Shown: positions 35,490 through 43,680 of the stretch, piece by piece
How positions within the stretch are numbered: the stretch's first letter is position 1
Layout of the letters: each line of letters begins with the position of its first letter
Origin: Phyllobacterium phragmitis
GTDB taxonomy: Bacteria; Pseudomonadota; Alphaproteobacteria; Rhizobiales; Rhizobiaceae
Direction: 5' to 3'
Length of the DNA stretch: 64,000 nt
Assembly (NCBI RefSeq): GCF_002980495.1
Contig: NZ_PVBR01000022.1
Location: forward strand, 1-64,000
Made by a program: the position numbers and the translations under genes
Notes under the pieces: generated by a model
What the model was told of the DNA's origin: nothing
Databases searched by the model: none
What the model saw: the letters and a program-made list of their open reading frames with translations, nothing else

Positions 35490-36475
35490 TGTCAGCGCAG
35501 CGAATCCTCGTGACGGGTGGCGCCGGCTACATCGGAAGCCATACGGCCAAGCTCCTGAATTCCGGAGGAATCGAGCCGGTCGCCTACGACAATCTGTCGA
35601 CAGGCAACCGGTCGTCGGTGCGCTGGGGACCCTTCATTCACGGCGACATCCTTGACACAGCCCATCTCACCCGCACGATCACGCAATACGAGCCCGATGC
35701 GGTCATTCATTTCGCCGCGTCCGCCTATGTGGGCGAGTCCGTTGCGGACCCCTCGAAATATTACCGCAACAATGTCGGCGGCACGCTGTCGCTGCTCGAT
35801 GCATGCCGCCAGGCCGGGCTCGATAAGGTCATTTTTTCCTCGAGTTGCGCCACTTATGGCGTGCCCGCGGCCCTTCCGATCGCCGAGACGACGCCGCAGG
35901 TTCCGATCAATCCTTACGGCAAGACCAAGCTGATTGCCGAACACATGCTTGCCGACTACGCCGCGGCTTTCGGCCTGCGCTACGTGGCGTTGAGGTATTT
36001 CAACGCCTGCGGGGCAGACCCGGATGGCGAGCTCGGCGAATGGCACGATCCCGAAACCCATCTCATCCCGCGGGCCCTGCTCGCCGCGAGCGGCGGAATT
36101 TCGCGCCTTGAGGTATTCGGGGACGACTACAAGACCGATGACGGTACTTGCGTCCGCGATTATATCCATGTCTGCGATCTCGCACGCGCTCATGTGCTGG
36201 CATTCGACCATCTGGCGAAAGGCGGCGAGAACCTCGCCGTCAATCTGGGAACCGGGCACGGGTCATCGATCAAGGAAATCCTTGAAGCGATCAACCGGAT
36301 CACTGGTCGCAGCGTCCCCATCGAAATTCATCCGCGGCGTGCGGGCGATCCGCCGGCGCTCTACGCCGATCCGAGCCTTGCCCGCACAACGCTCGGTTTT
36401 TCGCCGGAATTTTCCGATCTCGATACCATCGTGCGGACCGCCGCGCCCTTCTTCGGGCTGGAGGCACGGTCATGA
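35489..36475 (+). CDS. galE: UDP-glucose 4-epimerase (GalE family)
   Basis: 328 aa. The NAD motif is GGAGYIGSH at residues 9-17. The catalytic SSSCATYG Ser region and the YGKTK Tyr-Lys pair are present. It interconverts UDP-Glc and UDP-Gal; some homologues act on UDP-Xyl/UDP-Ara instead, which fits the upstream decarboxylase. The ATG at 35489 overlaps the previous stop by one base; an open frame extending back to 35387 lies inside that gene. Its stop overlaps the GT2 start (ATGA). Confidence 0.88.
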   Translation: MSAQRILVTGGAGYIGSHTAKLLNSGGIEPVAYDNLSTGNRSSVRWGPFIHGDILDTAHLTRTITQYEPDAVIHFAASAYVGESVADPSKYYRNNVGGTLSLLDACRQAGLDKVIFSSSCATYGVPAALPIAETTPQVPINPYGKTKLIAEHMLADYAAAFGLRYVALRYFNACGADPDGELGEWHDPETHLIPRALLAASGGISRLEVFGDDYKTDDGTCVRDYIHVCDLARAHVLAFDHLAKGGENLAVNLGTGHGSSIKEILEAINRITGRSVPIEIHPRRAGDPPALYADPSLARTTLGFSPEFSDLDTIVRTAAPFFGLEARS

Positions 36476-38334
36476 GGCACAATGCGGTCAGGAACTTGGC
36501 AAAATCCCGCGATATGCCGATCGAGATAGGGATCGAACCGCCGATGGTGCTTGTGATGACGGGCTGGCGGCGCGTTGAATATGTGGCGGGAGCAGCCGTC
36601 TGGATTGCCGCCCTCGTCTATTTCTGGGTCTGGTTGCTGAAACCCGAGCATCATATCAGCGTATTCGGCTCGGTAACCGTCACCGCGGTTCTTGCCTGGG
36701 TGACCCTGCTGCCGGCCTATTTCATCGCCGTGTTCTATCGCGGCCTCAAGCCGAACGGTCCGCTGCGGCTGCCCGTCGGTAGCCGCGTCGCCATGGTGGT
36801 GACCAAAGCGCCATCGGAGCCATTTCCTGTCGTGGCCGAGACGTTGAAGGCGATGCTTGCTCAGAACGTCCCGCACGACACCTGGCTTGCCGACGAGGAC
36901 CCTTCGCCCGAGACGCTGGAGTGGTGCCGCAGGCACGGGGTTTTTGTGTCGACCCGCAAGGGACGCGCCGATTATCACCGCAAATCATGGCCGCGACGCA
37001 CCCGTTGCAAGGAAGGCAACCTCGCCTTCTTCTACGACCGTTATGGCTATGCGAGATATGATTTCGTCGCCCAACTCGACGCGGATCATGTTCCCGAGCC
37101 GGGCTATCTCCATGAAATGCTGCGCCCCTTCGCGGACCCCGCGGTAGGCTACGTCTCGGCGCCGAGCATCTGCGACCGCAATGCTGCCGGCAGTTGGTCG
37201 GCGCGCGGCCGGCTCTATGCGGAAGCCAGCATGCATGGTTCGCTTCAGGCCGGTTACAATGGCGGGCTTGCGCCGTTGTGCATCGGTTCGCACTATGCGG
37301 TGCGCACCTCGGCGCTTAAGGAGATCGGCGGCCTCGGCCCCGAACTTGCAGAAGATCACTCCACGACGCTGATGATGAATGCCTATGGCTGGCGCGGTGT
37401 CCATGCGCTGGAGGCAATCGCGCATGGAGACGGACCGAGCACCTTCGGCGATCTCGTCACACAGGAATTCCAGTGGTCGCGCAGCCTGGTCACGCTGCTC
37501 CTGCAGTATTCCCCTCACCTCGTCGGCCGGTTGCCGCTGCGTCTCAAATTCCAGTTCCTGTTTTCACAGCTCTGGTATCCGCTCTTTGCGCTCTTCATGG
37601 CGCTGATGTTCGCCATGCCGATCATCGCGCTGGCGAATGGACAGAACTTTGTCGGCGTGACCTATCCCGATTTCCTGACGCATTTCGCGCCACTTTCCAT
37701 CGTTCTCATTCTCATGGCCTATCGCTGGCGGGCCAGCGGCTCCTTCCGTCCGTTCGATGCGAAGATCCTGAGCTGGGAGTGCATCCTCTTTCTTTTTGCC
37801 CGCTGGCCATGGGCGTTGGCCGGAACGATGGCCGCGGTGCGCGACTGGCTCACCGGGTCCTTTGTCGATTTCCGTGTCACACCGAAAGGCGCATCGGAAG
37901 TGGACCCCCTGCCCCTGCGTGTTCTCGCGCCATACGGCCTCCTGTCCATCGTGTCCGTATTGCCGGTGCTGCTTATAGACAATGCCGGAGAAACCCGCGG
38001 CTTCTATCTCTTCGCGATCGTGAATGCCGTGCTCTACACGGCGCTTTTGCTCGTCATCGTCATCCAGCACGCGCGGGAGAACGCCGTAAGGGTGAAAAGG
38101 CGTGGATATCGCCCCGCGATGGCGGCCGCTCTCCTTTCACTCGTCATCCTGCCGGGAATCGCGACCGCCGAGCGCGGAAAAGACGGTCTCGAGGCACTCA
38201 CCTGGGGTGCCGGACGCCTGAGTGTCTTCGAGGAGCGCTATTCGGTCGCCGGCGCCGGAATTGGCGGCACAAGGCTACGCAGAACCGTCTTCAATCCGAG
38301 ATGGCTTTCCGCAACACCGAACACAACACAATGA
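36472..38334 (+). CDS. Processive family 2 glycosyltransferase (cellulose-synthase-like)
   Basis: 620 aa integral membrane protein. Two N-terminal helices precede a cytoplasmic GT2 domain (about 100-330) and several C-terminal helices. Motifs: DADHVP (D-x-D), AEDHSTT (the ED base motif) and QEFQWSRS (a Q-x-x-R-W-like acceptor motif with altered spacing). These mark a processive beta-glycan synthase of the cellulose/curdlan/hyaluronan type. There is no PilZ domain and no BcsB-like partner nearby. ATGA overlaps link it to galE and ugd, so it is the polymerase of the locus. The polymer is unknown. Confidence 0.85.
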   Translation: MRHNAVRNLAKSRDMPIEIGIEPPMVLVMTGWRRVEYVAGAAVWIAALVYFWVWLLKPEHHISVFGSVTVTAVLAWVTLLPAYFIAVFYRGLKPNGPLRLPVGSRVAMVVTKAPSEPFPVVAETLKAMLAQNVPHDTWLADEDPSPETLEWCRRHGVFVSTRKGRADYHRKSWPRRTRCKEGNLAFFYDRYGYARYDFVAQLDADHVPEPGYLHEMLRPFADPAVGYVSAPSICDRNAAGSWSARGRLYAEASMHGSLQAGYNGGLAPLCIGSHYAVRTSALKEIGGLGPELAEDHSTTLMMNAYGWRGVHALEAIAHGDGPSTFGDLVTQEFQWSRSLVTLLLQYSPHLVGRLPLRLKFQFLFSQLWYPLFALFMALMFAMPIIALANGQNFVGVTYPDFLTHFAPLSIVLILMAYRWRASGSFRPFDAKILSWECILFLFARWPWALAGTMAAVRDWLTGSFVDFRVTPKGASEVDPLPLRVLAPYGLLSIVSVLPVLLIDNAGETRGFYLFAIVNAVLYTALLLVIVIQHARENAVRVKRRGYRPAMAAALLSLVILPGIATAERGKDGLEALTWGAGRLSVFEERYSVAGAGIGGTRLRRTVFNPRWLSATPNTTQ

Positions 38335-39764
38335 CCCAGAGGGGAGCGCCCGCGGGCGAAACGACAATGAAGATTGCAGTGATAGGAACAGGGTATGTCG
38401 GTCTCGTCAGCGGGACCTGCTTTGCCGAGTGGGGCAATCATGTCGTCTACGTCGATAACAACGCGGAGAAGATCGCGCGGCTGAACCAGGGCGAGCTACC
38501 GATTTATGAACCGGGTCTCGATGAGTTGGTAACCCGCAATCGCAATGCCGGGCGCCTGTCCTTCACCTGCAATCTCGCGGCAGCGGTTGAAGATGCCGAG
38601 GTGGTGTTCATCGCGGTCGGAACTCCGGCCCGGGTCGGCCATGGCGATGCCGATCTCTCCTTCGTCTATATGGCGGCCAGGGAGATTGCGCCGCTGCTTG
38701 CGGAAAATGCAGTGGTCGTCGTCAAATCGACCGTCCCGGTCGGCACAGGCGATGCGGTGGAGAAGATCATCGCCTCGGTACGCAGCCGCGGCAGCTTCTC
38801 CGTCGCCTCCAATCCGGAATTCCTGCGGGAGGGTGTGGCGATCCACGATTTCCTCAATCCCGACCGCGTCGTCATCGGCGTCGAGGACGAGAATGCGCAC
38901 GCCGTCATGGTGGCGCTCTATAGCGATCCGCTTGCCGAGGCAAGAACACCCATCGTCTTGACGCAACGGCGCACGTCCGAGCTGATCAAATATGCGGCGA
39001 ACGCATTCCTTGCAACAAAAATCACCTTCATCAACGAGCTTGCCGATCTCTGCGAGCAGGTCGGCACCAATGTCGGCGAACTGGCTCTCGGCGTTGGCCT
39101 CGACAAGCGCATCGGTTCGAGTTTTCTCAATGCCAGGCCGGGCTATGGCGGGTCATGTTTCCCGAAGGACACGCTGGCGCTACTGCGAACGGCGCAGGAT
39201 CACGGCATCGCTCTTCGTATCGTCGAGGAGACGGTGACCGCCAATGAAGCGCGCAAGCGCAAGATGGCGCTCAAGGTCCTGGATGCCGTCGGCGGGGACG
39301 TCGATGGGAAAACCATCGCGGTGCTGGGGCTGACCTTCAAGCCTGATACGGATGACATGCGCGATGCGCCTTCGGTACCGTTGATCGAGACATTGCAGCG
39401 CTTCGGCGCCACCGTCCGGGGACATGACCCTGTCGGCATGGAAAACGCCGCGCGGATCCTCGATGACGTCCAGCTGTTCGATGATCCCTACGAATGCGCC
39501 CGCGATGCGGATGCCGTGGTGATCGTCACGGAATGGGAAAGCATCCGCCGCATCGATCTGGCGCGGCTGAGGCAGGTGATGCGCGCGCCGGCATTGATCG
39601 ATCTGCGCAATGCATTCGAGCCTGCAGCGGCGGAAGCTGCGGGGTTCCGGATTACCGCCATCGGCCGGCCGATCGTGCGCCAGGCCGATAACGTTGTGGA
39701 TTTTCCAGCCAAATCAAAGCCGCGCGACAAGGCACGTGCGGCAGAAACCACGCCACGGGGATAA
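38331..39764 (+). CDS. ugd: UDP-glucose 6-dehydrogenase
   Basis: 477 aa. NAD motif GTGYVGLVSG near the N-terminus; catalytic Cys in the GYGGSCFPKD loop; later segments LGLTFKPDTDDMRDAPS and GHDP are typical. It oxidises UDP-Glc to UDP-GlcA, the substrate of the decarboxylase encoded first in the block. The ATG at 38331 overlaps the GT2 stop (ATGA); the alternative ATG at 38367 begins at the usual MKIAVIG. The C-terminal tail of about 30 residues is basic and unusual. Confidence 0.93.
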   Translation: MTQRGAPAGETTMKIAVIGTGYVGLVSGTCFAEWGNHVVYVDNNAEKIARLNQGELPIYEPGLDELVTRNRNAGRLSFTCNLAAAVEDAEVVFIAVGTPARVGHGDADLSFVYMAAREIAPLLAENAVVVVKSTVPVGTGDAVEKIIASVRSRGSFSVASNPEFLREGVAIHDFLNPDRVVIGVEDENAHAVMVALYSDPLAEARTPIVLTQRRTSELIKYAANAFLATKITFINELADLCEQVGTNVGELALGVGLDKRIGSSFLNARPGYGGSCFPKDTLALLRTAQDHGIALRIVEETVTANEARKRKMALKVLDAVGGDVDGKTIAVLGLTFKPDTDDMRDAPSVPLIETLQRFGATVRGHDPVGMENAARILDDVQLFDDPYECARDADAVVIVTEWESIRRIDLARLRQVMRAPALIDLRNAFEPAAAEAAGFRITAIGRPIVRQADNVVDFPAKSKPRDKARAAETTPRG

Positions 39765-39768
39765 GACA

Positions 39769-40323
39769 ATGATGAAGACCAATCGCACCAACCGAGAGAC
39801 ATGGAGCCATGGCCGTTTTCAAGGATGGCTCCGGGTTTCATCCGTTCTGGCGGGCATCGTCCTGTTTTCCAGTCATAGCGGGGCCTCCGAGCATGTTGTC
39901 GTCCCCGAAAATGCACGGGTCATGACGGGCGTCGAATTATACACGCTTTATCGCGACAAGACCTGGAAATGGGCGGATGGTGCCGGGCGAATGCAGGATA
40001 AAGGACGGGTCTTCAAGGCCGTTGCCGGCTCCGGCGAAACCGCCAGCCGGGCAGAGGGTCGATGGATCGTGACCGACAGAGGCCAGCTTTGCTTCAAGGC
40101 CGCATGGCATACACAGACCGGCACGTTTCCGGACAAGACCTGTTTCAGCCACAAGACCTATGGCGGAACGGTTTTCCAGAAAAGAGAACCCTCCGGCGAC
40201 TGGTATGTCTTCAAAAATTCCGAGCCGACGGATAGCGACGAGTTCAGCAAGCTCGTCAGAGAAGATCTCGTCTCCGCACAGCTGGAGGCGATTCAAAATC
40301 CGCCGCAAAATACCATCCAGTGA
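39769..40323 (+). CDS. DUF995 secreted protein, paralogue 1
   Basis: 184 aa. N-terminal signal or anchor (SSVLAGIVLFSSHSGASE, about 25-44), then a DUF995 domain with VELYTLYRDKTWKW, a single Cys in GQLCFKAAW, another in KTCFSHKT, and FQKREPSGDWYVFKN. The family is known mainly from Rhizobiales and has no assigned function. It follows ugd after 4 bases. A second copy lies at 41365-41883 and the GH26 gene sits between them, so a role in handling the polysaccharide at the envelope is inferred. Confidence 0.8.
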   Translation: MMKTNRTNRETWSHGRFQGWLRVSSVLAGIVLFSSHSGASEHVVVPENARVMTGVELYTLYRDKTWKWADGAGRMQDKGRVFKAVAGSGETASRAEGRWIVTDRGQLCFKAAWHTQTGTFPDKTCFSHKTYGGTVFQKREPSGDWYVFKNSEPTDSDEFSKLVREDLVSAQLEAIQNPPQNTIQ

Positions 40324-40380
40324 ATCCATCGATCGGGAAGCAAAATCCGAGCGATGAATACTGATATTGGAGGAATACCG

Positions 40381-41334
40381 ATGAAAAAGACATCAAAAAC
40401 AATCGCACTCTCATTTGTCGCACTGGCCATGTCGGGCGCCGTCATGGCAGCCAACTCCCCGCGGGGGATTCCGAGCGCCAACTCCTCGACGGCGAACATC
40501 CCGTCCGACAAGCGTCCTGTCATAACCGACTCGTCCATCGATTTCGGGGCCTACGATCCGCATGGGGATTTCAGCGAGGATCCCAATTCGAAGATCGAGC
40601 ATCTGTTCCTGCCCTGGGAGGACGTCGATCTGTCCACGCTTTCCATTGCCGATGAATATGCGCAACAGCGCGGGCGATCGCTCATGATCACAATCGAGCC
40701 GTGGTCATGGTCTCTCGACTGGAGACGTTCCCCGAACGAGCTTTCCAGCGGCATCCTGAGCGGCAAGTACGATGCCAATATGGCGGCGGTCTGCTCGGAG
40801 GCGGCAAAGCTGAAGAGCCCCGTCACCATCCGCTGGGGACAGGAAATGGATGAACTGGACAACCAGTTCACCTGGGCGCATTGGAAGCCGCAGGATTTCA
40901 TCGCGGCGTATCGCCATGTGGTGACGGTGTGCCGCAAGCACCTCAAGACCGCCAAATACATGTGGTCGCCGAAAGGCAATGAGGGCCTGGAAGCCTTCTA
41001 TCCGGGTGATGAATATGTTGATGTGATCGGTCTGTCGGTATTCGGCTATCAGAAATACGACAACGACACGACCGGCCGGGACCAGACATTCGTCGAGCGG
41101 CTGACCCCCGGATATGAGCGCGTCAAGAACTTTGGCAAACCCATCGTGGTGGCCGAACTCGGCTATGAAGGTGACCAGCCTTACGTTCGCAACTGGGCGG
41201 AAAACGTTGCCAAACCGCATCCCGAGTTTCCGGACCTGACCGCTGTCGTCTATTTCAACGACCGGGAAGTCTACCCGTGGCCGGATGGCTACGGCCGTCC
41301 TGACTGGCGAGTTGTCCAGGACGCTTCAAATTGA
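40381..41334 (+). CDS. GH26-like secreted glycoside hydrolase, paralogue 1
   Basis: 317 aa. Signal peptide (cleavage near residue 23, VMAAN), then a TIM-barrel of glycoside hydrolase family 26 type. The acid/base Glu is in RWGQEMDE and the nucleophile Glu in VVAELGYEG. YNPHG-like FGAYDPHG and YFNDRE segments are shared with the paralogue at 41943-42935. Here Gln replaces the His that usually precedes the acid/base Glu. Family activities include beta-mannanase, beta-1,3-xylanase and lichenase. GGAGGA lies upstream of the ATG. It is likely a periplasmic hydrolase trimming the GT2 product. Confidence 0.8.
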   Translation: MKKTSKTIALSFVALAMSGAVMAANSPRGIPSANSSTANIPSDKRPVITDSSIDFGAYDPHGDFSEDPNSKIEHLFLPWEDVDLSTLSIADEYAQQRGRSLMITIEPWSWSLDWRRSPNELSSGILSGKYDANMAAVCSEAAKLKSPVTIRWGQEMDELDNQFTWAHWKPQDFIAAYRHVVTVCRKHLKTAKYMWSPKGNEGLEAFYPGDEYVDVIGLSVFGYQKYDNDTTGRDQTFVERLTPGYERVKNFGKPIVVAELGYEGDQPYVRNWAENVAKPHPEFPDLTAVVYFNDREVYPWPDGYGRPDWRVVQDASN

Positions 41335-41364
41335 TGGCATGAAACCCAAACGGGAGTAAAACAA

Positions 41365-41883
41365 ATGTCGATATTTCGTACAGCGCTGATGGTTGGGGCG
41401 ATCTGCGCTGGCCTGGGCGCTGCAACTCTCGGCGCCACAGCCGCACCGAGCAAGACGATCCCGGACGCCAGCAAGGGCACACCGCTGACCAGTGCGGAGC
41501 TTTACCGGCTTTATAATAACCGGTCCTGGCTCTGGAAGGATGGCGCAGGCTTCTTCTCGGTGAAGCAACGCAAGTTCACCGCATGGTCGGGCAAAGGCAA
41601 TTCGGGGTCTTATGGTGTCGGCGTCTGGTTTATCACGAAACCCGGCAAGCTCTGCTTCAGAGCAAAATGGCACGCCAAAGACGGTACGGTGCCGGCCTTG
41701 ACGTGCTTCAGCCACCGTAAGGCCGGTAAAGTCGTATTCCAAAAGCGCGAGCCGGACGGAAAGTGGTACGTGTTCAGAAACGCCCCGGCAAAGAGCGGTG
41801 ACGAATATGCGAAATTGCGCCGCGGCAATTATGTCAGCTCGCGTCTGAGTAAAATCGAGGCGAGGCTGTCCGCCACGAGGTAA
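41365..41883 (+). CDS. DUF995 secreted protein, paralogue 2
   Basis: 172 aa with a signal peptide (cleavage near residue 27, ATAAP). The DUF995 core aligns with the copy at 39769-40323: AELYRLYNNRSWLWKDGAG, GKLCFRAKWH, TCFSHRKAG and FQKREPDGKWYVFRN. Both Cys residues are kept, suggesting a disulfide. GGGAG lies ahead of the ATG. It is the last gene of the rightward block and converges with the second GH26 gene. Confidence 0.82.
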   Translation: MSIFRTALMVGAICAGLGAATLGATAAPSKTIPDASKGTPLTSAELYRLYNNRSWLWKDGAGFFSVKQRKFTAWSGKGNSGSYGVGVWFITKPGKLCFRAKWHAKDGTVPALTCFSHRKAGKVVFQKREPDGKWYVFRNAPAKSGDEYAKLRRGNYVSSRLSKIEARLSATR

Positions 41884-41942
41884 AGCGTTTCCCCGGGGCC
41901 GCTATGGTCACGCCCGGTCGGTAACCCAAAGGCTCCGGGATT

Positions 41943-42935
41943 TCACTTCAACGAGGCGGCCACTGGCAGGCCGTCTCCGAATACCGATACAGGTACACGC
42001 CAATCCGGCGATCCATATCCCTGTGGCCAATGGTGCGGTTCTTTGTCGTTGAAATAGACAATTCCGTCCAATAACGGGAACAGGCCGCGCTTCGCCGAGA
42101 GCCCGGAAATCTCAGACATCCAGTTCCGGCGGTATTCTTCTCCACCAGATGTTCCCAGTTCAGCGATGACGATCGGCTTCCCAAAACGTTCGATACGCCG
42201 GTATTTCTCGTCGAAAGTCTCGGCAAAGCCCCGCGGGCGACCATGCTGGTCACGATCCCATTTCTCCAATCCCCATAACGACACGCCTATCATATCGACA
42301 TGGTCATTGCCGGGGTAATACGCAGCAAGGCCGCGCTCGCCCTTGGGTGACCACATGAAACGGGCCCCAGGGGCAATTTTCCGGCATGTGTCGACGAATT
42401 TCCGATAGGCTGCCACATAGCCACGGGAATCATGCCTGGCCCAGGGATAACGACCGGTCGGATCTTCCATCTCATGTCCCCAGCGGATCCAGAGGTCACC
42501 GGGAAATTCGGAAACCGCGCCGCATGTCGCCGCAATCTGGGGGTCGAACGCACCACGCTGGATATCGGCAAACAGCCGATCGCCGCCGTCACGCCAGTTC
42601 ACCGCTTTGGTATAGGGCTCCACCGTGACCATCAGGATACGCCCCTTCTCGCGGGCAAGACGCATCTTGTTTTCGAGCATTGGGCGATCGATAGCCTGCC
42701 AGTAGATGAACACATGCTCGATTTGTGGACGACTCGAATACCGGAATTGGCCATGCGGATCATAGGCGCCGAACAACAGCGGCGCATTTGCGTGTGGTCG
42801 GCCGGAAGATTCCGGCGGGCTGATCGAGACTGTCTTCATCGTGTCCATGCCGGCGCCCAATTCCGCAGAATGCACACCCGATGCCGTAAGACACCAGGCC
42901 GCGAAGAACAACAACGATAGGATACTGGCACGCAT
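41943..42935 (-). CDS. GH26-like secreted glycoside hydrolase, paralogue 2
   Basis: 330 aa. Signal peptide (cleavage near residue 24, VHSAE), then a GH26-type barrel with acid/base Glu in RWGHEMED and nucleophile Glu in VIAELGTSG. Both catalytic positions and the preceding His are canonical, unlike paralogue 1. Shared segments are FGAYDPHGQF, FMWSPKGERGL, VYFNDKEP and GYGSPDWRV. The ATG at 42935 has GGAG upstream; the open frame further upstream lies in the lipoprotein gene. It reads toward the rightward polysaccharide genes. Confidence 0.8.
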   Translation of the reverse strand: MRASILSLLFFAAWCLTASGVHSAELGAGMDTMKTVSISPPESSGRPHANAPLLFGAYDPHGQFRYSSRPQIEHVFIYWQAIDRPMLENKMRLAREKGRILMVTVEPYTKAVNWRDGGDRLFADIQRGAFDPQIAATCGAVSEFPGDLWIRWGHEMEDPTGRYPWARHDSRGYVAAYRKFVDTCRKIAPGARFMWSPKGERGLAAYYPGNDHVDMIGVSLWGLEKWDRDQHGRPRGFAETFDEKYRRIERFGKPIVIAELGTSGGEEYRRNWMSEISGLSAKRGLFPLLDGIVYFNDKEPHHWPQGYGSPDWRVPVSVFGDGLPVAASLK

Positions 42936-42963
42936 CTGGATAGGCTCCGTTACGTGTGCAGTC

Positions 42964-43311
42964 TCATCCCCGGAGGAAGCAGCGCGATGTCTTTCCAAAA
43001 CCGCTCGGCGTGCAGATATAGGGCGCGCGGCCGAGATGGCCATTGCTGGCAAGTTTCGGGCTGGCAAGTTTCGGGCTCGACTTCTTGACGATATTCCCGC
43101 GTTGTGCCGGCTTCTTCTGAGTGAGCGACACACTGGGATAGCCTACCTGCGTCGATACCGACGACGTCACGGTACGGTCAGGCATGGCCGTGCATCCGGC
43201 AGAAAGAGCAAGCGTTGCAGTAGCGCCAACCAGGACTGCCAATTGCTTGAACTTGCAAACCGTCTCGTTGGCACCTTTGCTTTTTGAACATCCCTGTAAT
43301 GGTTTTTTCAT
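42964..43311 (-). CDS. Small lipoprotein with conserved C-terminal Cys motif
   Basis: 115 aa. Hydrophobic signal with lipobox LSAGC (Cys about residue 39), a Ser/Lys/Pro-rich linker, and a C-terminal YICTPSGFGKTSRC segment seen in small rhizobial proteins of unknown role. A 15-base tandem duplication (43045-43074) repeats PKLAS in the linker. The ATG at 43311 has GGGAG at good spacing. It lies 28 bases upstream of the GH26 paralogue 2 start and is probably co-transcribed with it. Confidence 0.65.
   Translation of the reverse strand: MKKPLQGCSKSKGANETVCKFKQLAVLVGATATLALSAGCTAMPDRTVTSSVSTQVGYPSVSLTQKKPAQRGNIVKKSSPKLASPKLASNGHLGRAPYICTPSGFGKTSRCFLRG
43045..43074 (-). repeat. 15-base tandem duplication in the lipoprotein gene
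   Basis: The unit GCTGGCAAGTTTCGG occurs twice in a row without change. It duplicates five residues in frame. Identity suggests a recent slippage event. Confidence 0.85.
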
Positions 43312-43680
43312 CGCATAACGCTCCCGCAGGTTCATTGTTGTTATGCGAACCACGGTACCGTAAGCCGCTTAAATGACCGTGGAGATGGAGCTGAAAATTA
43401 TAAGTATCCGCAGGCGAGTTCCTTAAGAATTGGCGCTGGAATTTTGGGCTCGTCTGATAGCGATCTCAACCGAAAGCCGCGTTTGCCGGACCAGCATTCC
43501 GGGCACGGCCCATTTGGGCGCGCGCCAGCACGGGCTCTTGCTGCATCTGCCGGAACCTGATTCCTTTATAAGATTTTTCTTTCTTTCCTTTTCGACCTCC
43601 CTCGAACCTTCATCCACTTGAGCGTTGGGATGGTATTGAGCAACCTGCCACTGTTGCGCCACGCCGCGAGACGCCGTGGT
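43312..43680. other. Intergenic region between the HhH membrane gene and the lipoprotein gene
   Basis: About 370 bases downstream of the leftward HhH gene and upstream of the leftward lipoprotein gene, so it should hold the latter's promoter. An AT/pyrimidine-rich patch (ATTTTTCTTTCTTTCCTTTTCG, about 43572-43593) stands out. No gene is supported. Confidence 0.45.

Noticed and set aside
37473-38330. Upstream extension of the ugd frame to 763 codons
   Set aside because: The extra part lies inside the GT2 gene in another frame. Family N-terminus and translational coupling place the ugd start at 38331 or 38367.
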